Origin: Allacma fusca
Taxonomy: Eukaryota > Arthropoda > Collembola > Symphypleona > Sminthuridae
Length of the DNA: 64,000 nt
Assembly: GCA_947179485.1 (NCBI GenBank)
Contig: OX359247.1
Location: forward strand, 65,461,001 to 65,525,000
Reading direction: 5' to 3'
This document shows, piece after piece, positions 43,955-56,530 of this stretch. Numbering within the stretch: position 1 is the stretch's first letter; every line of letters starts with the position of its first letter. The position numbers were made by a program, and so were the translations under genes. The notes beneath the pieces were generated by a model. The model was not told where the DNA came from. It ran no database searches and was given only the letters and a program-made list of their open reading frames with translations.

Positions 43955-46819
43955 AACAGTTTCCCTTGTTGACCTACATACTGGAAATTCCCATCTTTGT
44001 GTCAGTTGTTTTGTGCACTTAGTAGAATGAGGTCTGCTTCTTCCATGTGTTCCTATCCATTGATGCTCGCTCTTCGTTAAAATTTGGATCTTTTATAGGT
44101 TAAACAAAGATATTGATATGCCCAACACTCCCATTCAAATCCCGACAGACAAAAGGGATCTCATTCTATTTAAAGACAATTTAATCTTGTTTTTTTTTTC
44201 CTAGGATGCATTGATATAATCAATAATTTATTGTGTAGTATTTCCTTAAAATCAAAAACCTACTTACATTACATTGTAAGTGTCCGTGGATTTACAGTCT
44301 AACAATCTGTTTCTTCTGCACAAGTTTTTTGACTAGCGATTTGGCGGGAGGTCGTACTTGATCCAAAAGTTAATTTTTCCGGCGTGCTACTATCTTATTC
44401 GATTCTTTGTTTGTCATGTACTTCTACTTGATTTGCGGTTCGGTATTGAACTTTTCCCACCTTTGGGAACCAAGGTGTCGTATTTTAAATTTTATTTTTC
44501 TTGTATTTCCAGTTTCCTCTGAAGGAATTTGCTTCTTTTTTCTTCAGGACGTTTCTTCTTGAGGACGAGACATCTCGTTTTATTAACCGAGAATATCGCT
44601 TGCAATTAAATGTTGTTTTAGTCCGGAGTAAACTAAAAATTCATTCATCGGTTCTCATTTGTTGTTCAATTAAATAATCCACTCCCAAAAATAAGCATTT
44701 TGCATTTGCAAATGATTCGATTAGTGAAATTGAATAAAACTAAATATTACAGTAATGTATTGTATATTTCAACAAAAACCCATGTTTTAATCCTGGCTCA
44801 TTTAGTGTCTACTATCGTTATTATCGTTTTCAAAATACCTCGTTCTCGTATTTTTTCAAAAAACGATAACGTGGCAAACAATCATTTTAAAACTAACGAG
44901 ATACTCGCCTGTAGTGGAGAGTTACTGCCGATACTGCCGAGACACAAAATTATCACACTAATTTTCCAAGATTTATTCTGATCGTAGAATTTAGTTTCAC
45001 ATGTTCATTACACCTTCAGTTGCGATAATTCTGTTTGGAACTACTTGCGTTCTTCTTCCAGGGATTTAGGGTTTTTCCATGAAGTCCTCCGGGTTCTTAG
45101 ACTGGTCCCTTTGTTGGCTCTGTTCTCCCTATCTCTACTTTACATTATTTTTTCTCTTCCAGGTATGGTCTTCAAGAGTTTTTTCAATAAAACCAGGATT
45201 TCGTGGGGAACAAGTATGTTTGTGAATGTGTGCTATGTTCTTTATGGAACTTGTTTGTTTGAGCTAAATTTAAGCTAATTCAAGTTTGACTTTCGTGTGG
45301 TTTAATAATAGCTTTTGATTTTTAATAGTAAAAACGCATGTTGCAAATTTGTATTTCGTGCCAGTCCCTATCCGTGATCCACGAGGAACGGACGCCCACA
45401 ATGTGCGCACGTCATCCACATTTGGTATCTAATAGCAGAAAAGATGTCTCGTTAAACTTTGAATCCCCGAAACAAATACGTCATGGATATAACTCGTAGC
45501 TCATCTCCCTGGAAATTTTGATCTGCCAGGAAAATGTGTGTTTGTTGAAAAGGGAAAACGATAAACTTTCATCCACCGAGGAATTGTAGGGACTGTCAAG
45601 CTGAGTCTGGAAAGGTGACGCACACATTCTCATGCACTCCAGCATCTATGAGCATCTTCCTCGAAAAGAATGTTATTATAGCCTTGTATTCTCCAAAATA
45701 ATGCGTCCGCTTCCACTTGTGAACATTGGTGTACACAGTGTGCTCAGACCATGCAAGACCCTCTTATACTGACGTTCTGTTTGTAGGAGGAAAAGTGTGT
45801 AAAATTGGAATGTTAATTTTTGTTCGTAGGAAGGGTTACAGGGGTGCTTTTCCCGGAAGTGTACTCTGTGCGAGTGAAGCCCCTCTTTCTAGTTCCGTTA
45901 CTCCTGCTAAAGTGTTTCAACTATGTGTGCGTGTGTTTAAATATCTCATGCTGTCTCAAATGTTTACCCCTTATACAACCATATCCATATAGATATGTAC
46001 ATACTGCCTAAATACATGTGTACATGTTGACGCTTGTAAGCATGTACATATATAGATTCGTGCAGTAAAAGTATTCAGTTGCGTGAAAGGAAAAGTTGCA
46101 ACTATTTCCTTGAACTTGGATTTCCGTTTGACTTGGCTCAAGCAATTTTAAATTTTTTGGCTCCCTCAACGAAATTGAATTCCATGGAAATGAAAACCAA
46201 GTTGGAGTTTGTTGAAAAAATGTCAGAAGGGAAAAGTGAATCCTTTAGAGGATCCACGCTGGTTCAATTTGTCTCTTCAGGTCGATTTTATCTGAGACTC
46301 GCTGTAAAGTTCTGTAATTTCCGTCTAATTAATGCAATTTCCAGACTTTAGAAAAACTAAATTTTTAAAAGACAATGATGCAGGTAAAAATGTTTTGGGA
46401 TTTCTCATATTAGTTTGAACTTTCCAAACAAGCTTCTTGACCATACACAGTTTATAGCAATTTAAAGTTACGGATAAATTTGGAAGCAATGAACAAGTCT
46501 AGAACTAGTATGATTCCATGGACACACTTTAATGTTCCAGTTAAATTAAACTTTTAGAACAACTTTAGGTAAGGTACAACCCCAACTTAAGTCAGATCAA
46601 GATTAAAATAGGGTATAAATTTTAGTTGTGGTGGAATCCAGTTAGAATTTTTGCTTAGATTTTGTAGTTGTAGTATGCGCAATTAATTGTAAGTCGATAG
46701 CCCTAATTATGGTCAAGTTTAGATTAAGTTCAAGATCCTGCCTATACTTTTGGATGCGTGTTTATGTGAGAGTCAAATGCAGGTCAACATGAGATATCAT
46801 TAGAACTGATTTTAAAACT

Positions 46820-47654
46820 TGGCCAGGCTGCATTAGCCTAAAATACATTTATACTTTGGCTACTCTGGGAGTCTAGCTCCTTTGCATAGAATAGCCTTCG
46901 TTTTTAACTCATTTACATATTCTTTACGCTTGCACTGTTTATAATGTCAACATTGTCAACATCGAGTAGCTCACATGGGGCTACTAAACGTAACTACCAA
47001 TGCCGGTATTTTTCCTAACGTTTATAAAATACCTGGACATTTTTCTAATCAATTTTACTTTAACCCTACAACCTAATTATTGAGTCAACTCTTCATATAA
47101 TTACCACTATTTTTGTGACCTGTCTATGTACTATTTTTACAAGCTTTATCTGATATGTATTCTAACCTAGGTTAAGCGCTATACCAATGTACAGGAAATT
47201 ACACTTTATTCATAATTGTTTAATTATACACGTTTTCTCCAAAAGACAAAGAAACCTCAACCTATATAAGGGCTCCGAGACTACAACTCGGAGAGCACTT
47301 CTTCTCCAGCCTTCACATCATTAAGATTTCAATTTCCTGGAACATTTTCTCCAAATTCTTCCACCTTACTCTGCATAATTATTTTTATCCCTTTACATTA
47401 CCAAATATTTTAACTATAATTGACCCATCTTGAGTTCACTTTGGAATGTATTTTACCAAAGCTCCACAATTAATTTATGACCCTTTATACCTAGTACTTT
47501 GTAGTAACCATTAATGTTGCAGTAATTACAATTGAGTAATTGAGGTTTAACATATTGTTGTTTCCTGCACTCTATTACAACACATTCACTTCATCTTTCT
47601 ATCTCGTACCATACATCCTTCATCTCTCACGAACACAAGTTATTCTCGTAAGAT
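46820..47654 (+). repeat. Diverged solo LTR of the same BEL/Pao family
   Basis: The sequence follows the LTR of the element at 15039 from CAGGCTGCATTAGCCTAAA to ACACAAGTTAT, with many substitutions and small indels. The TATA box (TATATAAG at 47263-47270) is conserved. So is the hairpin CTCCGAG-actacaa-CTCGGAG at 47273-47293, here a perfect 7-bp stem. No PBS or Gag-Pol sequence follows and none precedes it, so it is a solo or truncated LTR. The outer ends have decayed (TGGCC in place of TGTTC; no clear terminal CA) and I find no target duplication. It is clearly older than the complete copy. The right edge is uncertain by some ten bases. Confidence 0.9.
47263..47293 (+). promoter_or_regulatory. 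Conserved TATA box plus perfect hairpin in the solo LTR
   Basis: TATATAAG is followed by a perfect 7-bp stem with the same 7-nt loop (ACTACAA) as in the complete element. Conservation in an otherwise diverged LTR suggests a family-level role at the start of the transcript. Confidence 0.55.
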
Positions 47655-47679
47655 GAGTTAAAGGCCGTCTAAAGTAAAG

Positions 47680-47890
47680 ATTGTAATAGTACTCTTTATA
47701 AGGGAAAACTCGCTATAAGGAACATAATCGATTGGTCCCGGCAAGATGTCCATATATCTATTGTATATGTATAAGACTTGGCTTTAAGGGATATTTTTAT
47801 ACGGAAAAACTCCCTATAAAGGAACATATTTCAAGGCACGGTGGAGAGATCTTAACATTCTATAAGGGATTTCCAGAAAATAATTGCTGT
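47680..47890. mobile_element. Remnant resembling a pogo/Tigger-type DNA transposon
   Basis: Two related segments, CTTTATAAGGGAAAACTCGC then TATAAGGAACATA (47694-47726) and TTTATACGGAAAAACTCC then CTATAAAGGAACATA (about 47797-47828), lie in direct orientation; the first is followed by GGTCCCGGCAAG. Such strings are typical of the ends of pogo/Tigger elements as I know them. No transposase is visible. Boundaries and duplications cannot be fixed. Confidence 0.35.
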
Positions 47891-50800
47891 GTGCAGTCTC
47901 TACCGTCAGAATTGAGAAAAAACATGGAAACTACTAAACTTACCTCTGCACTCCAGTTTGTTTTATGCTTGAGTAACCACGATGTCTCAATGTCGAGCAG
48001 AGCAAATGTCAGCGTGCTACCGTCAATATTGTCTATATTTATTAATTTTGACTAACCACTACATTTAAAGCCAGGAAATACGTAATTTTAAAATGTGCAG
48101 CACTAGACAAAAAATCTTGAATTTGCGATAAAAAAAATCAATGATTTTTGAAATACATCCCGGCAAATTGCAGAGTACAATGTACCATGAAAAGGGTTTG
48201 TCATGTTCAAGGGTCAGTCATATTTGGAAAAGTCGTGGTCAGATTTTAGAAAATGGTCCTAACTTAAAAAAAGGTTCGGGCGTGTACTTTACTATAGTAG
48301 CTTTATACATAAATTTCTCAACGCATAAATTACTAAACTAATAAAACAGCTACATGTTAAATTTCCCGTTAATACGTAAATAGGGTAAATTTTGTAACGA
48401 ATGAATACAACTATAGAGGATTTTTGGAAAGTAACAGCTCACGGAATTTTCATTATGGTCTGTTCCATTTTGAGGTCCACTGCTTCTGATTTCAGAGTTA
48501 ACCATAAATTCCAAGCTGAGCATAATTAATGATGATGCCAAATTGAAGTTCGGAAATTAAATTGTGGTGCCAAAAATGATGTTGGAGTGGATTTGAAAAT
48601 GAAGCTGTAGGAATAATCCTTCTTAAAGAGAGAATGGTGACAATGGATTAAAAGAGAAAAAAAAAGAAAAAGAAAGGGATACATGAATGGTTCCGCAGAC
48701 GTCATTGTAACTCTTGGTAGTTGATGAATAATAAAGGAGGGGAAAGAACTCAGGACAAAGTAGACAAGCCGTTTCTCATGTGGGAGTCAGAAATTATTTT
48801 ATTTATGCCTCACTTGAGAATGCGCTCTACGTTCTCTTCCCACAAACACCCCACATTTTTCCTCTCCAACCTCACATTCCATTCGCATAAATATTACAAG
48901 AGGGATTTTATATTTACAATTAGACACTTTCATATGGAAACCAACGAAAAATATATTGAGTGAATTTTTGCTCTCTATTTTTTAACCTTGACATTTACGA
49001 AGTTTTCAATGAAATTTTATTGTCCATAAGAGCAACGTGTAATTTTATTTATACCCAGGTTTACATACATCCCAGACCGGCTTCTTCCTTTTTATAATAA
49101 TTATACAAACACTTGAACATCGGAAGGATACTTACCTCGGCTTCCTTCTGTTATTTCCCATATAAATTATTAAAGGCACATGCATTTCCAAATCCCACCA
49201 GAATACGCTTGTGCATACAATGAAGCCAGTTATAAATATTGAAATAATATTTACTGAAATATTCTAACAATTTGTTTAACAATGCTTTACAATAGCTTCG
49301 ATTTTATTAAAAAAGATACTTTCTTCATTATTCACAATTTACACAATTGTAAAAACTGTAATATTTATAATTATCTAAATATTTCCTTTCTTTCTTCCTT
49401 CCTTGTTGGGTGTGCATTGAAAAATGTCTGGCTTAATTAAAAGGCGCTGAGAAAAAACATCCGTAGCGATAAATTTTGACCCGCTTTAATTAATTCTAAC
49501 ATTGGGAAGTTAAGGTTTGTTTCGAAAAATAAGTGTTAATTGATTGTGGACAAATTAAAATTAAGCTTGACAAGAAAAATGGCAGGAGTATTGAACGTGT
49601 TTGAACGGGCCCCGAACTTTCTGCAAATGTTAATTATTACCACTGTGTTCGTTGAAATCAAATGATTTTTCCTCACGTCGGTCTGCCAATTGGCTTTCCT
49701 TTTTCTCCTTTCCAAGCATTCACGCCTTACTTTCCTCTTATTAAATTCGTTTTTATCTAATTAATTACTGTCACTTTCCACGCTCTCCGACACTTCCTTC
49801 CCGCCCTCTCGAAGTACTCCTCAAAGCAAGTGTGAATTAGTAGAAAAAATTGTGTATACTATTTACATGGGTCTAGGCGTTCCGTTCAAATGGAAAATGA
49901 CTCCTCGCTCCGTTGGGTGCTTTGGGTGCAAAAGGAATTATAAGGCACAAGTGGATTTAGCTCAAATAGGTCACCCAATTAATTTTCCACGCTTCAAGAT
50001 ATTAGCATTTTATAATTATAACTCAGTTTCCCTAACAATTTCCGCTCTTGATTTTCCAGAAAGAGTCATGAATTTGTTTTAGCAAGAAAGACATGCAGAA
50101 CCAAACATTATTCCATTGTACTGTGTTCAGTAATTGGGCAAGAACTTCCCTCTTATATTTTTCCATAAACTTTCCTTCATTAAAACCATTCACCATTTTT
50201 TTATATTTATAATTATGTTAGCAGCATGTTTTAAAAACTGGTATTTTTTGTAATCAGGAAAAAGGATTTCTGAATTCTTATCAAATGAAGCAGGCTGCTT
50301 TCACCTTCCATAGAAATTTCAGCTATTTTGTAGGATTATGGAAACAGGAGTCAAATCTATTATGCGGTTCAAGTTCTAGTTGCCAGAATTTCTACGTAAT
50401 ATTGTTCTCTCAACCATTTTTTGGAAGTTTTAAATACTATTAATCTGTTTAAGCACTGTTGGATGTTTTCTGGAGGCACGTAGAACTAACTAAACTAATA
50501 ACTCGCGACTGACTGCGTAAACAGTTATTGGTTAATAATTAATAGTTAACGTTGAACATCCGCTATATTCGACTCTGTGGCAATCAAAACTAATGTAATT
50601 TAAAAAAATGAACTACAGAGCCTCTTAAAGCAGTCCAGATTATATCATCTTGTCATTTCAATGAGGAAGTATTGCACATTAAAAGTTTATTTTTCCCAAG
50701 GAAATGATTATTCTTACATCCTTTGCTGCTTCTTCTGCTGTAGTCACAATCAAAATCGAATCCTTAATTTATCTACATTGAAAATAATTTTCCCCATAGT

Positions 50801-52231
50801 CATAGAGCATGCCTTTGATTTGCCAAAAATCTGAGAATTGATTTACATAATATGTGCATATTGATATTATAGATATGGTTTTGCTGTGTATATCTAATTT
50901 TAAATTTCAGTGGCGTTGGGTGTCCCAGGTGTTATGTATAAGTTAATGCTACGTTGGCAAAAGAGCACTTAAGCGATGGAAAAATATTTTTGGTAGTCCT
51001 ACAATGGTGAGAGGAAAAGGAGAGGAAAAGGAAAGAAAATAGAGTATGGAATTTGTATCTACTAGTTATATCTACCGGGCATTTAATTTCCAGCTCAGCA
51101 GCTGTCACTCCTTTGAGTGAGTTCAATAATAAGTAGATGCATGACTAAAGCAAGACGGATCCCATGAGTATTCCCTCCCCACTGAACTTATTAAATCTAT
51201 TCCCACATGTACGAACGACAAAAGAAGCAACAAAAGGAGGACAGCCTGACTTGTGCCAATCAATTTCCTTAATTATTTCCCTGACGACCGTGTCAGGTGA
51301 CAAAGCAAAGGGCCACGTGTGAGGACGGAATTAAAGTGCAAATAAATGGACCGACAGACAGTTGCAAATTTCCTTTCCCTCAGGTTCACGCTTGTCTCCC
51401 ATTTTGTGTACGTACAGAGGCATAACTAACTCCTGATACACACAGGTACATAATGTCCACTCATTAGACCACTTACTGGCTTCTTCCTTTCCTCCAAAAA
51501 GCAAATAGTGTGCGGAGAAAAAATTTAACTTGTTTCCTAAACATTTGCCAAGGAGAAAAAAGGTCGTCGGCTTTTGATCGATCCCACACTCAAATAATCA
51601 TATCCAACGCAAGCTTTACACCAGTCCATTAGTTTCACAAAGTCAAAGTTTCCTAACCCTCCTCTACTCTCACCTAAAACTAAGTAGATACATATTCTTT
51701 ATTCAATCTCTTTTATCATTCACTTTTATGTGTAATTAATTATAAATAAATACTTCATATAAAGCCTTGCCGTATTATAGCTACTGTGAGCACAACATTT
51801 TAGATTCCCTACCTATACGTAATTAGTTAATAATAAAAACTATAGGGCATATGCATATAAGTCATTAATTAATAATTATAAGATATTGTAATTAAGATGA
51901 AACCTGGAATTTTCGGCCAAATAAAATTGTGTAATTCCACCGACCTATTTCGGCGGACCAAAATACCAATTCAAAGAGTGTAACCAATGCTAAGAGTAGA
52001 GTTATAAATCTGCACCGTGGTTTCACCAGATCTGAATATGTATGCCTTCGGAATCGGTGGAATACGTAAGTATGCGTAGGAAAAAATACGACAAGATTTC
52101 GAAATGTATCGAACGCGATATATTTTGGAAAAACAAAGAAAGCAAAACAAACTCAACCTAGTCTGTACAACTCTCAATTCATTGCAAAGTTAAAACCTGT
52201 TGACTTATTCGTACTACTTTTTGTTTAACAT

Positions 52232-52278
52232 CTGACGATGCCGGTCTGGTAGCCGTCGAAAGCTTGCAAATAAATAAA
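52232..52278 (+). other. Possible 3' tail of a retroelement with poly(A) signals
   Basis: CTGACGATGCCGGTCTGG, then TAGCCGTCGAAAGCTTGC, is followed by overlapping AATAAA signals at 52269-52278. The pattern CTGACGATG...CGAAAG...AATAAA resembles the tails of Penelope-like and some other retroelements as I remember them. GACG and CGTC can pair around the middle. No coding remnant is recognised upstream, so this stays a weak call. Confidence 0.25.
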
Positions 52279-53332
52279 GATTGTCATTTTAGTTACCACG
52301 TAGCTCAAAGAAATGGGATGGAATTGGCTGTGTAAGTTTTATTAAGAATCTTCAATGCACTGTTAAATAAGAACTGTGAAAAATGTAACTCTGAGTATGG
52401 TGATATAGCAAAATACGTAATTGTTGGTAACCTTGTGGAGACATCTGACAGAAATAAATAAGCTCGTATTTTGAAAGTCTTGCATATCTATAAAGTCCTG
52501 TGTTTAAACTCACAACTGCGACCTTCACTGCTAAAATGGAAATGTAATGAGAAGATAAAAGCATGAAAGGATAACGGTTGTTGAGGGAAGCCCGTGTAGG
52601 ACAAAGCTATAGAAAAAGTAGTGATATTTCCGGGTAAAAGTTCGTTCCGGGATATATAAAGTCGCGGGAAATAAAAACGAAATTTGATGGAAATTCCATC
52701 GTGCTCGTAACACGTCATTGTGCAGAAGTTTGACGGTAAAATCGGCTCCAGGAATCTTCCCCCTTTGCTCAATTTGAGTACTTCCCTGTTCGCCTGTCAC
52801 TCTCAAGTTATGTACTAGCCAAGTCAAAGGAGAGTTTGGGTGTGTGTTTTAGGAAAGGAAGGAGAAAGTAATAGGAATCTTAGGTAATCGCTGGACGTAA
52901 CTTTTCCGTGGAGAAAGCAAGCTAGCGAGAAGCAGAGAGAGTTTAATGTAATGGACTGATTGGATAAAGGGAAAAATGACAAGACACTTTTCTTATGTAG
53001 AAAGCCCAAAAGGAAAAGAGGGAAAGAGGGAAAAGAGGAGAGCTTGAGTTCCCTTTTACTTGTACAAGAAGAGAAAGTAGGTTTGTGTGCACTATTTGGT
53101 TCATGGTACGGCCATACATAAAGGTGTCGAAAATTGCAGTGTCAGTCCGTCACACACTGCTCCACTCATCATATGTACCTCAGAAATACGATTAGGCTCC
53201 TTCCAACCTCTCCTGTCTCCTTCACTCTCCCCTCTATTATTAGTCGCCTTGGCTTACCAATCCATCTATGTACTAGGAGTCATCTCATTGTCACCGGAGA
53301 CATTGTCCATCAACCTGGAGCCACTGCTTTCT

Positions 53333-53364
53333 CCCCCTCCCCCTCCCCCTCACCCCCACACCCC
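53333..53364 (-). repeat. (CCCCCT)n tract, G-quadruplex-capable on the minus strand
   Basis: Four runs of five C (53333-53337, 53339-53343, 53345-53349, 53353-53357) and a fifth of four C (53361-53364) are separated by 1-3 nt. On the minus strand these are G-runs with very short loops, a textbook intramolecular quadruplex motif. It stands out in an AT-rich region. Confidence 0.85.
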
Positions 53365-56300
53365 ACATCCCTTCTCTCTCCTTCTACCGCCCAAACCCTG
53401 CTCAAGCTCCTCCTGCCCGGTTCGCAAAAATCCACAAAAGAATTGCCACCATCACGTTTTTATAGGGATATTGATACTCCTCTCCCTAAACTATTTTCAT
53501 ATTAGGATCATCTTCTCCTAACTCCACCATTTCCCATTACTTGTTCCATTCGCCTTACTCCTCCTATCTACGTATTGGTTTATTTAATTCCCATAACATA
53601 TCCATTAGATAAGTGCAACATAAAATGTATCTATTCATTCACAGTTTCTGTCGCAATCAGGAATATGAGACGATCGAGGCTGAAAGGAAAATTGGTGTTA
53701 TTTTGTTGAAAGCTATGCTGGAAGCACAAAGAGAATTGGTTGTTTTCAAAATATTGTTGAGGTAAGGACTGGTCAATTAGAAATGAATATTTGCACACGT
53801 GATAAAGCTCTTACAATTAGATAAATGATAAATGATTGTGCAGATACATAGAATGAGATCCTTTGAAGCAAAGTGGGAGAAAAAGTTGGAATGGAAAAAT
53901 AATGCAGTAAGTTAATTCGTGATCCATAAATGACCTCAGTCCACTCTCACTATTATTCACTCATATGTAAATCTGTACACATAATTAGTAATCATAAAAT
54001 ACATGATGAGTAAAATGCACAGGTATTTTTCCATGGAACTGAAGTGAAGCAAAATAAGTTAAGATATTTTAATTCATTTCTCTCTCATGTAAGTGAAGTA
54101 AATATGGAATTTACTTAATCGTTATCGTGGGAAGGAAATGGGCGACTTAATGCACAATAGTAGTTACTGTTGTCTGGTGTGTGTGTGTTTAAACGCTTTA
54201 ACAGTTAGTTTCTGTTGTTGTGATGTTTCACACCTTATAATTAGTGACTTATAGCATGTAGTGCCGATCACATATGATTTTTATTGTTTTGGAAATATCC
54301 CTACTTGCTGGAGAAATGGCTCTATTTGAAATTAAGGTCCCTTGCTAATGGCACCTTCTCAACGTTAGCCAACGATAAGTTGACAGAAGAAACGTCACTG
54401 GAAAATAAGAACTTAAGTTCATATATAAATAAGGATGGATAATAAGATGCTATCAACTCCTGATTGTGATCCACCCTTTCCCCTTCAAACACAACTGTAT
54501 TTTCGTAGGAGGAAGGAAATGTGAAAATGATTAGAAAATCAATAGGGAATGATATCATGAGCGCATTTGTCTGAAGATTTCACTTTCTGTGTCCCTTCAA
54601 TGCAAATTCTACCTAGGGGTAATAATTACTCTTCTCTTATACCCTATTAATGTTAGAGCTTATGATCGCCAATCAGAAAATTTGAATGACATTAAAATCC
54701 TACAAAGTTAATTCTTCAGAAGAAAATCTCAAAGATGAAAGTCATAATTGAAGGAATCACTTCCTAACGAAAACCGATATCATGTGTGAATAAAAAAATA
54801 TTGTGGTGAAGTAAAAGGTACTGGAAAATATGCTCCATGATTTTGTGGGAAAGATTTATTAAGAGGGATAATTTGGAGAAAGCAATCTAAGAAACATGGA
54901 TGTTTAGAAGAGAAAAAGGGGAGTGAAAGTCTCATGAAAATAAGCTGAGAGCTGCCATACACGTATATGACAAAAGAGATAAATAAGTACAAGGCACTAA
55001 TATTTTCTCGTCGGGCTAATAGAAAACCAGAGGATTTAGCTCCAGACATGCAACACTATACTCTATAGTTCCAACTTCTATTACATTCTGAAAGGTCCCA
55101 CAAAATACTATTTCCCCCATTCTCAAACACAATCACACGCTCCTCTAACCTCTATTTTTATCCCTCATTTTATGAAAATTTTCCCACAGGTACTTTGAAA
55201 ATGTTGATATTCCAGGCATCTTTCCTCCTTTCATGGTGGCAAAAGTTCAGAAATAAATCAATTTCAGAATTTTTAGCCGTCTTACAGTTTTATAAAAACA
55301 TCTCACAATAGTCACTAATGAAAGTAATGAAAAATAGTCTCCTTGATTGCAATTTACTTCAAATTGGAAATGCTCATCATTTTTGATGAGTTTCTGGTTT
55401 TGTAGGACTACAAATATAATTATTGACAATGTGAGCATTCCTAACCCTCTTTGTTTTCCTCCCTTCCGCTCCTAATTTCTCCCAAATTAACTCCGTAGTT
55501 TCCATTACAATGTCAAATATTTGTAATACACGAACAAGACGGATAGATGGTTTTAGGGGGAAACATTTGCTCTGAGAAATTTCTAAAGAGCATTTATTGC
55601 AAATGAAATTGATATTTGCAGGTGTATTAACTACTTGGAGTGGAAATATTTGTTGGTAAAGACTGGAAAGTAAACTTAATTATGTTGGCTATCAAAGGAA
55701 GTGGAAGAGGTTGTGGAAATGTGGTTTTTATCATTGGTCTTGGGAAGGTGGTGGTGGGGAGGGAAATAGTTTCAAGGGCCTTTCATCTATCTACATACGT
55801 TGGTACATGTGCACAACAAAGGGAAAGAAAGTAAAGGGATGGGTCCTGCTTTCGTAAGAAATCCATCGATCATTCGGGCCAAATCAACAGCGACAGGTTG
55901 GGAGCTGTACCTTGGCTCGCACGGCTCCTTGCACTTGAGCACTATCCAAATGAAAAATAAAATTAATGTGAATTGGTCTGCCAGGAAATTGAGGGAAGGA
56001 TCATACACACACATTATGTATCTCCCATGCATAAGCATTCCTCTTTATCTACATACTGAAATAGAACCCGTTCCTAAGACACGTCCTAATATGCAGAGAC
56101 TCTGCTACGGAAATTTATAAACCTTCCCAAACATTACCTTCCACTTGTTTTTGTCATTCCTTTAATCTTTTAATGCTCCCAATCCTCATGGCTCCTGTCA
56201 TGCAAAGCTCCCGTAACTTTCGACTACGTCCACATCCTAATCATCGTATAGGAAACAGTCCTCCGTATTACTCACATCACACATTTTCCATATGTTTTTA

Positions 56301-56485
56301 ATAAATCAGATGGAGCTCCCTGGATCAGGTCCACTTTGGTTTTCCAAATCAATTTTCTCTGGGAAAAACAATGACCTCAAGAGCTGACTCTTCCAGTGGC
56401 TTTGGCTCCATTTCAAATCAGTTTTCAGCCTGGGGGACACGTAACCCCATGATGAGAGCCCAATTATTTTCACTTTCCCACAGTT

Positions 56486-56530
56486 CTCATTCACGTTTTT
56501 CTCATTCACGTTTTTCTCATTCACGTTTTT
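56486..56530. repeat. 15-bp tandem repeat, unit CTCATTCACGTTTTT, 3 copies
   Basis: Three perfect copies plus a partial fourth (CTCATTC). As the unit is a multiple of three it produces an Asn-Glu-Lys-Asn-Val repeat in a minus-strand frame, which I regard as a by-product. Confidence 0.95.

Larger units (their letters stand above)
42480..46819. other. Non-coding stretch, T-rich on the plus strand
   Basis: No supported gene. It contains the AAT microsatellite at 42625 and a cluster of competing inverted repeats at 43907-43954 (GGGAAT, ATTCCCCC, GGGGGAAT). Frames at 44700-44981, 45726-45992 and 46079-46351 are 77-93 codons long and lack recognisable domains. Confidence 0.65.

Noticed and set aside
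49129-49150. ATACTTACCTCGGC resembling the 5' end of U1 snRNA
   Set aside because: The match stops after the splice-site-complementary bases and no snRNA body or promoter follows; it is a chance match.
52232-52261. Hammerhead ribozyme-like core CTGACGA...GAAA
   Set aside because: The 19 nt between the two core boxes cannot form the required stem II next to the core; GACG/CGTC pairing competes with it.
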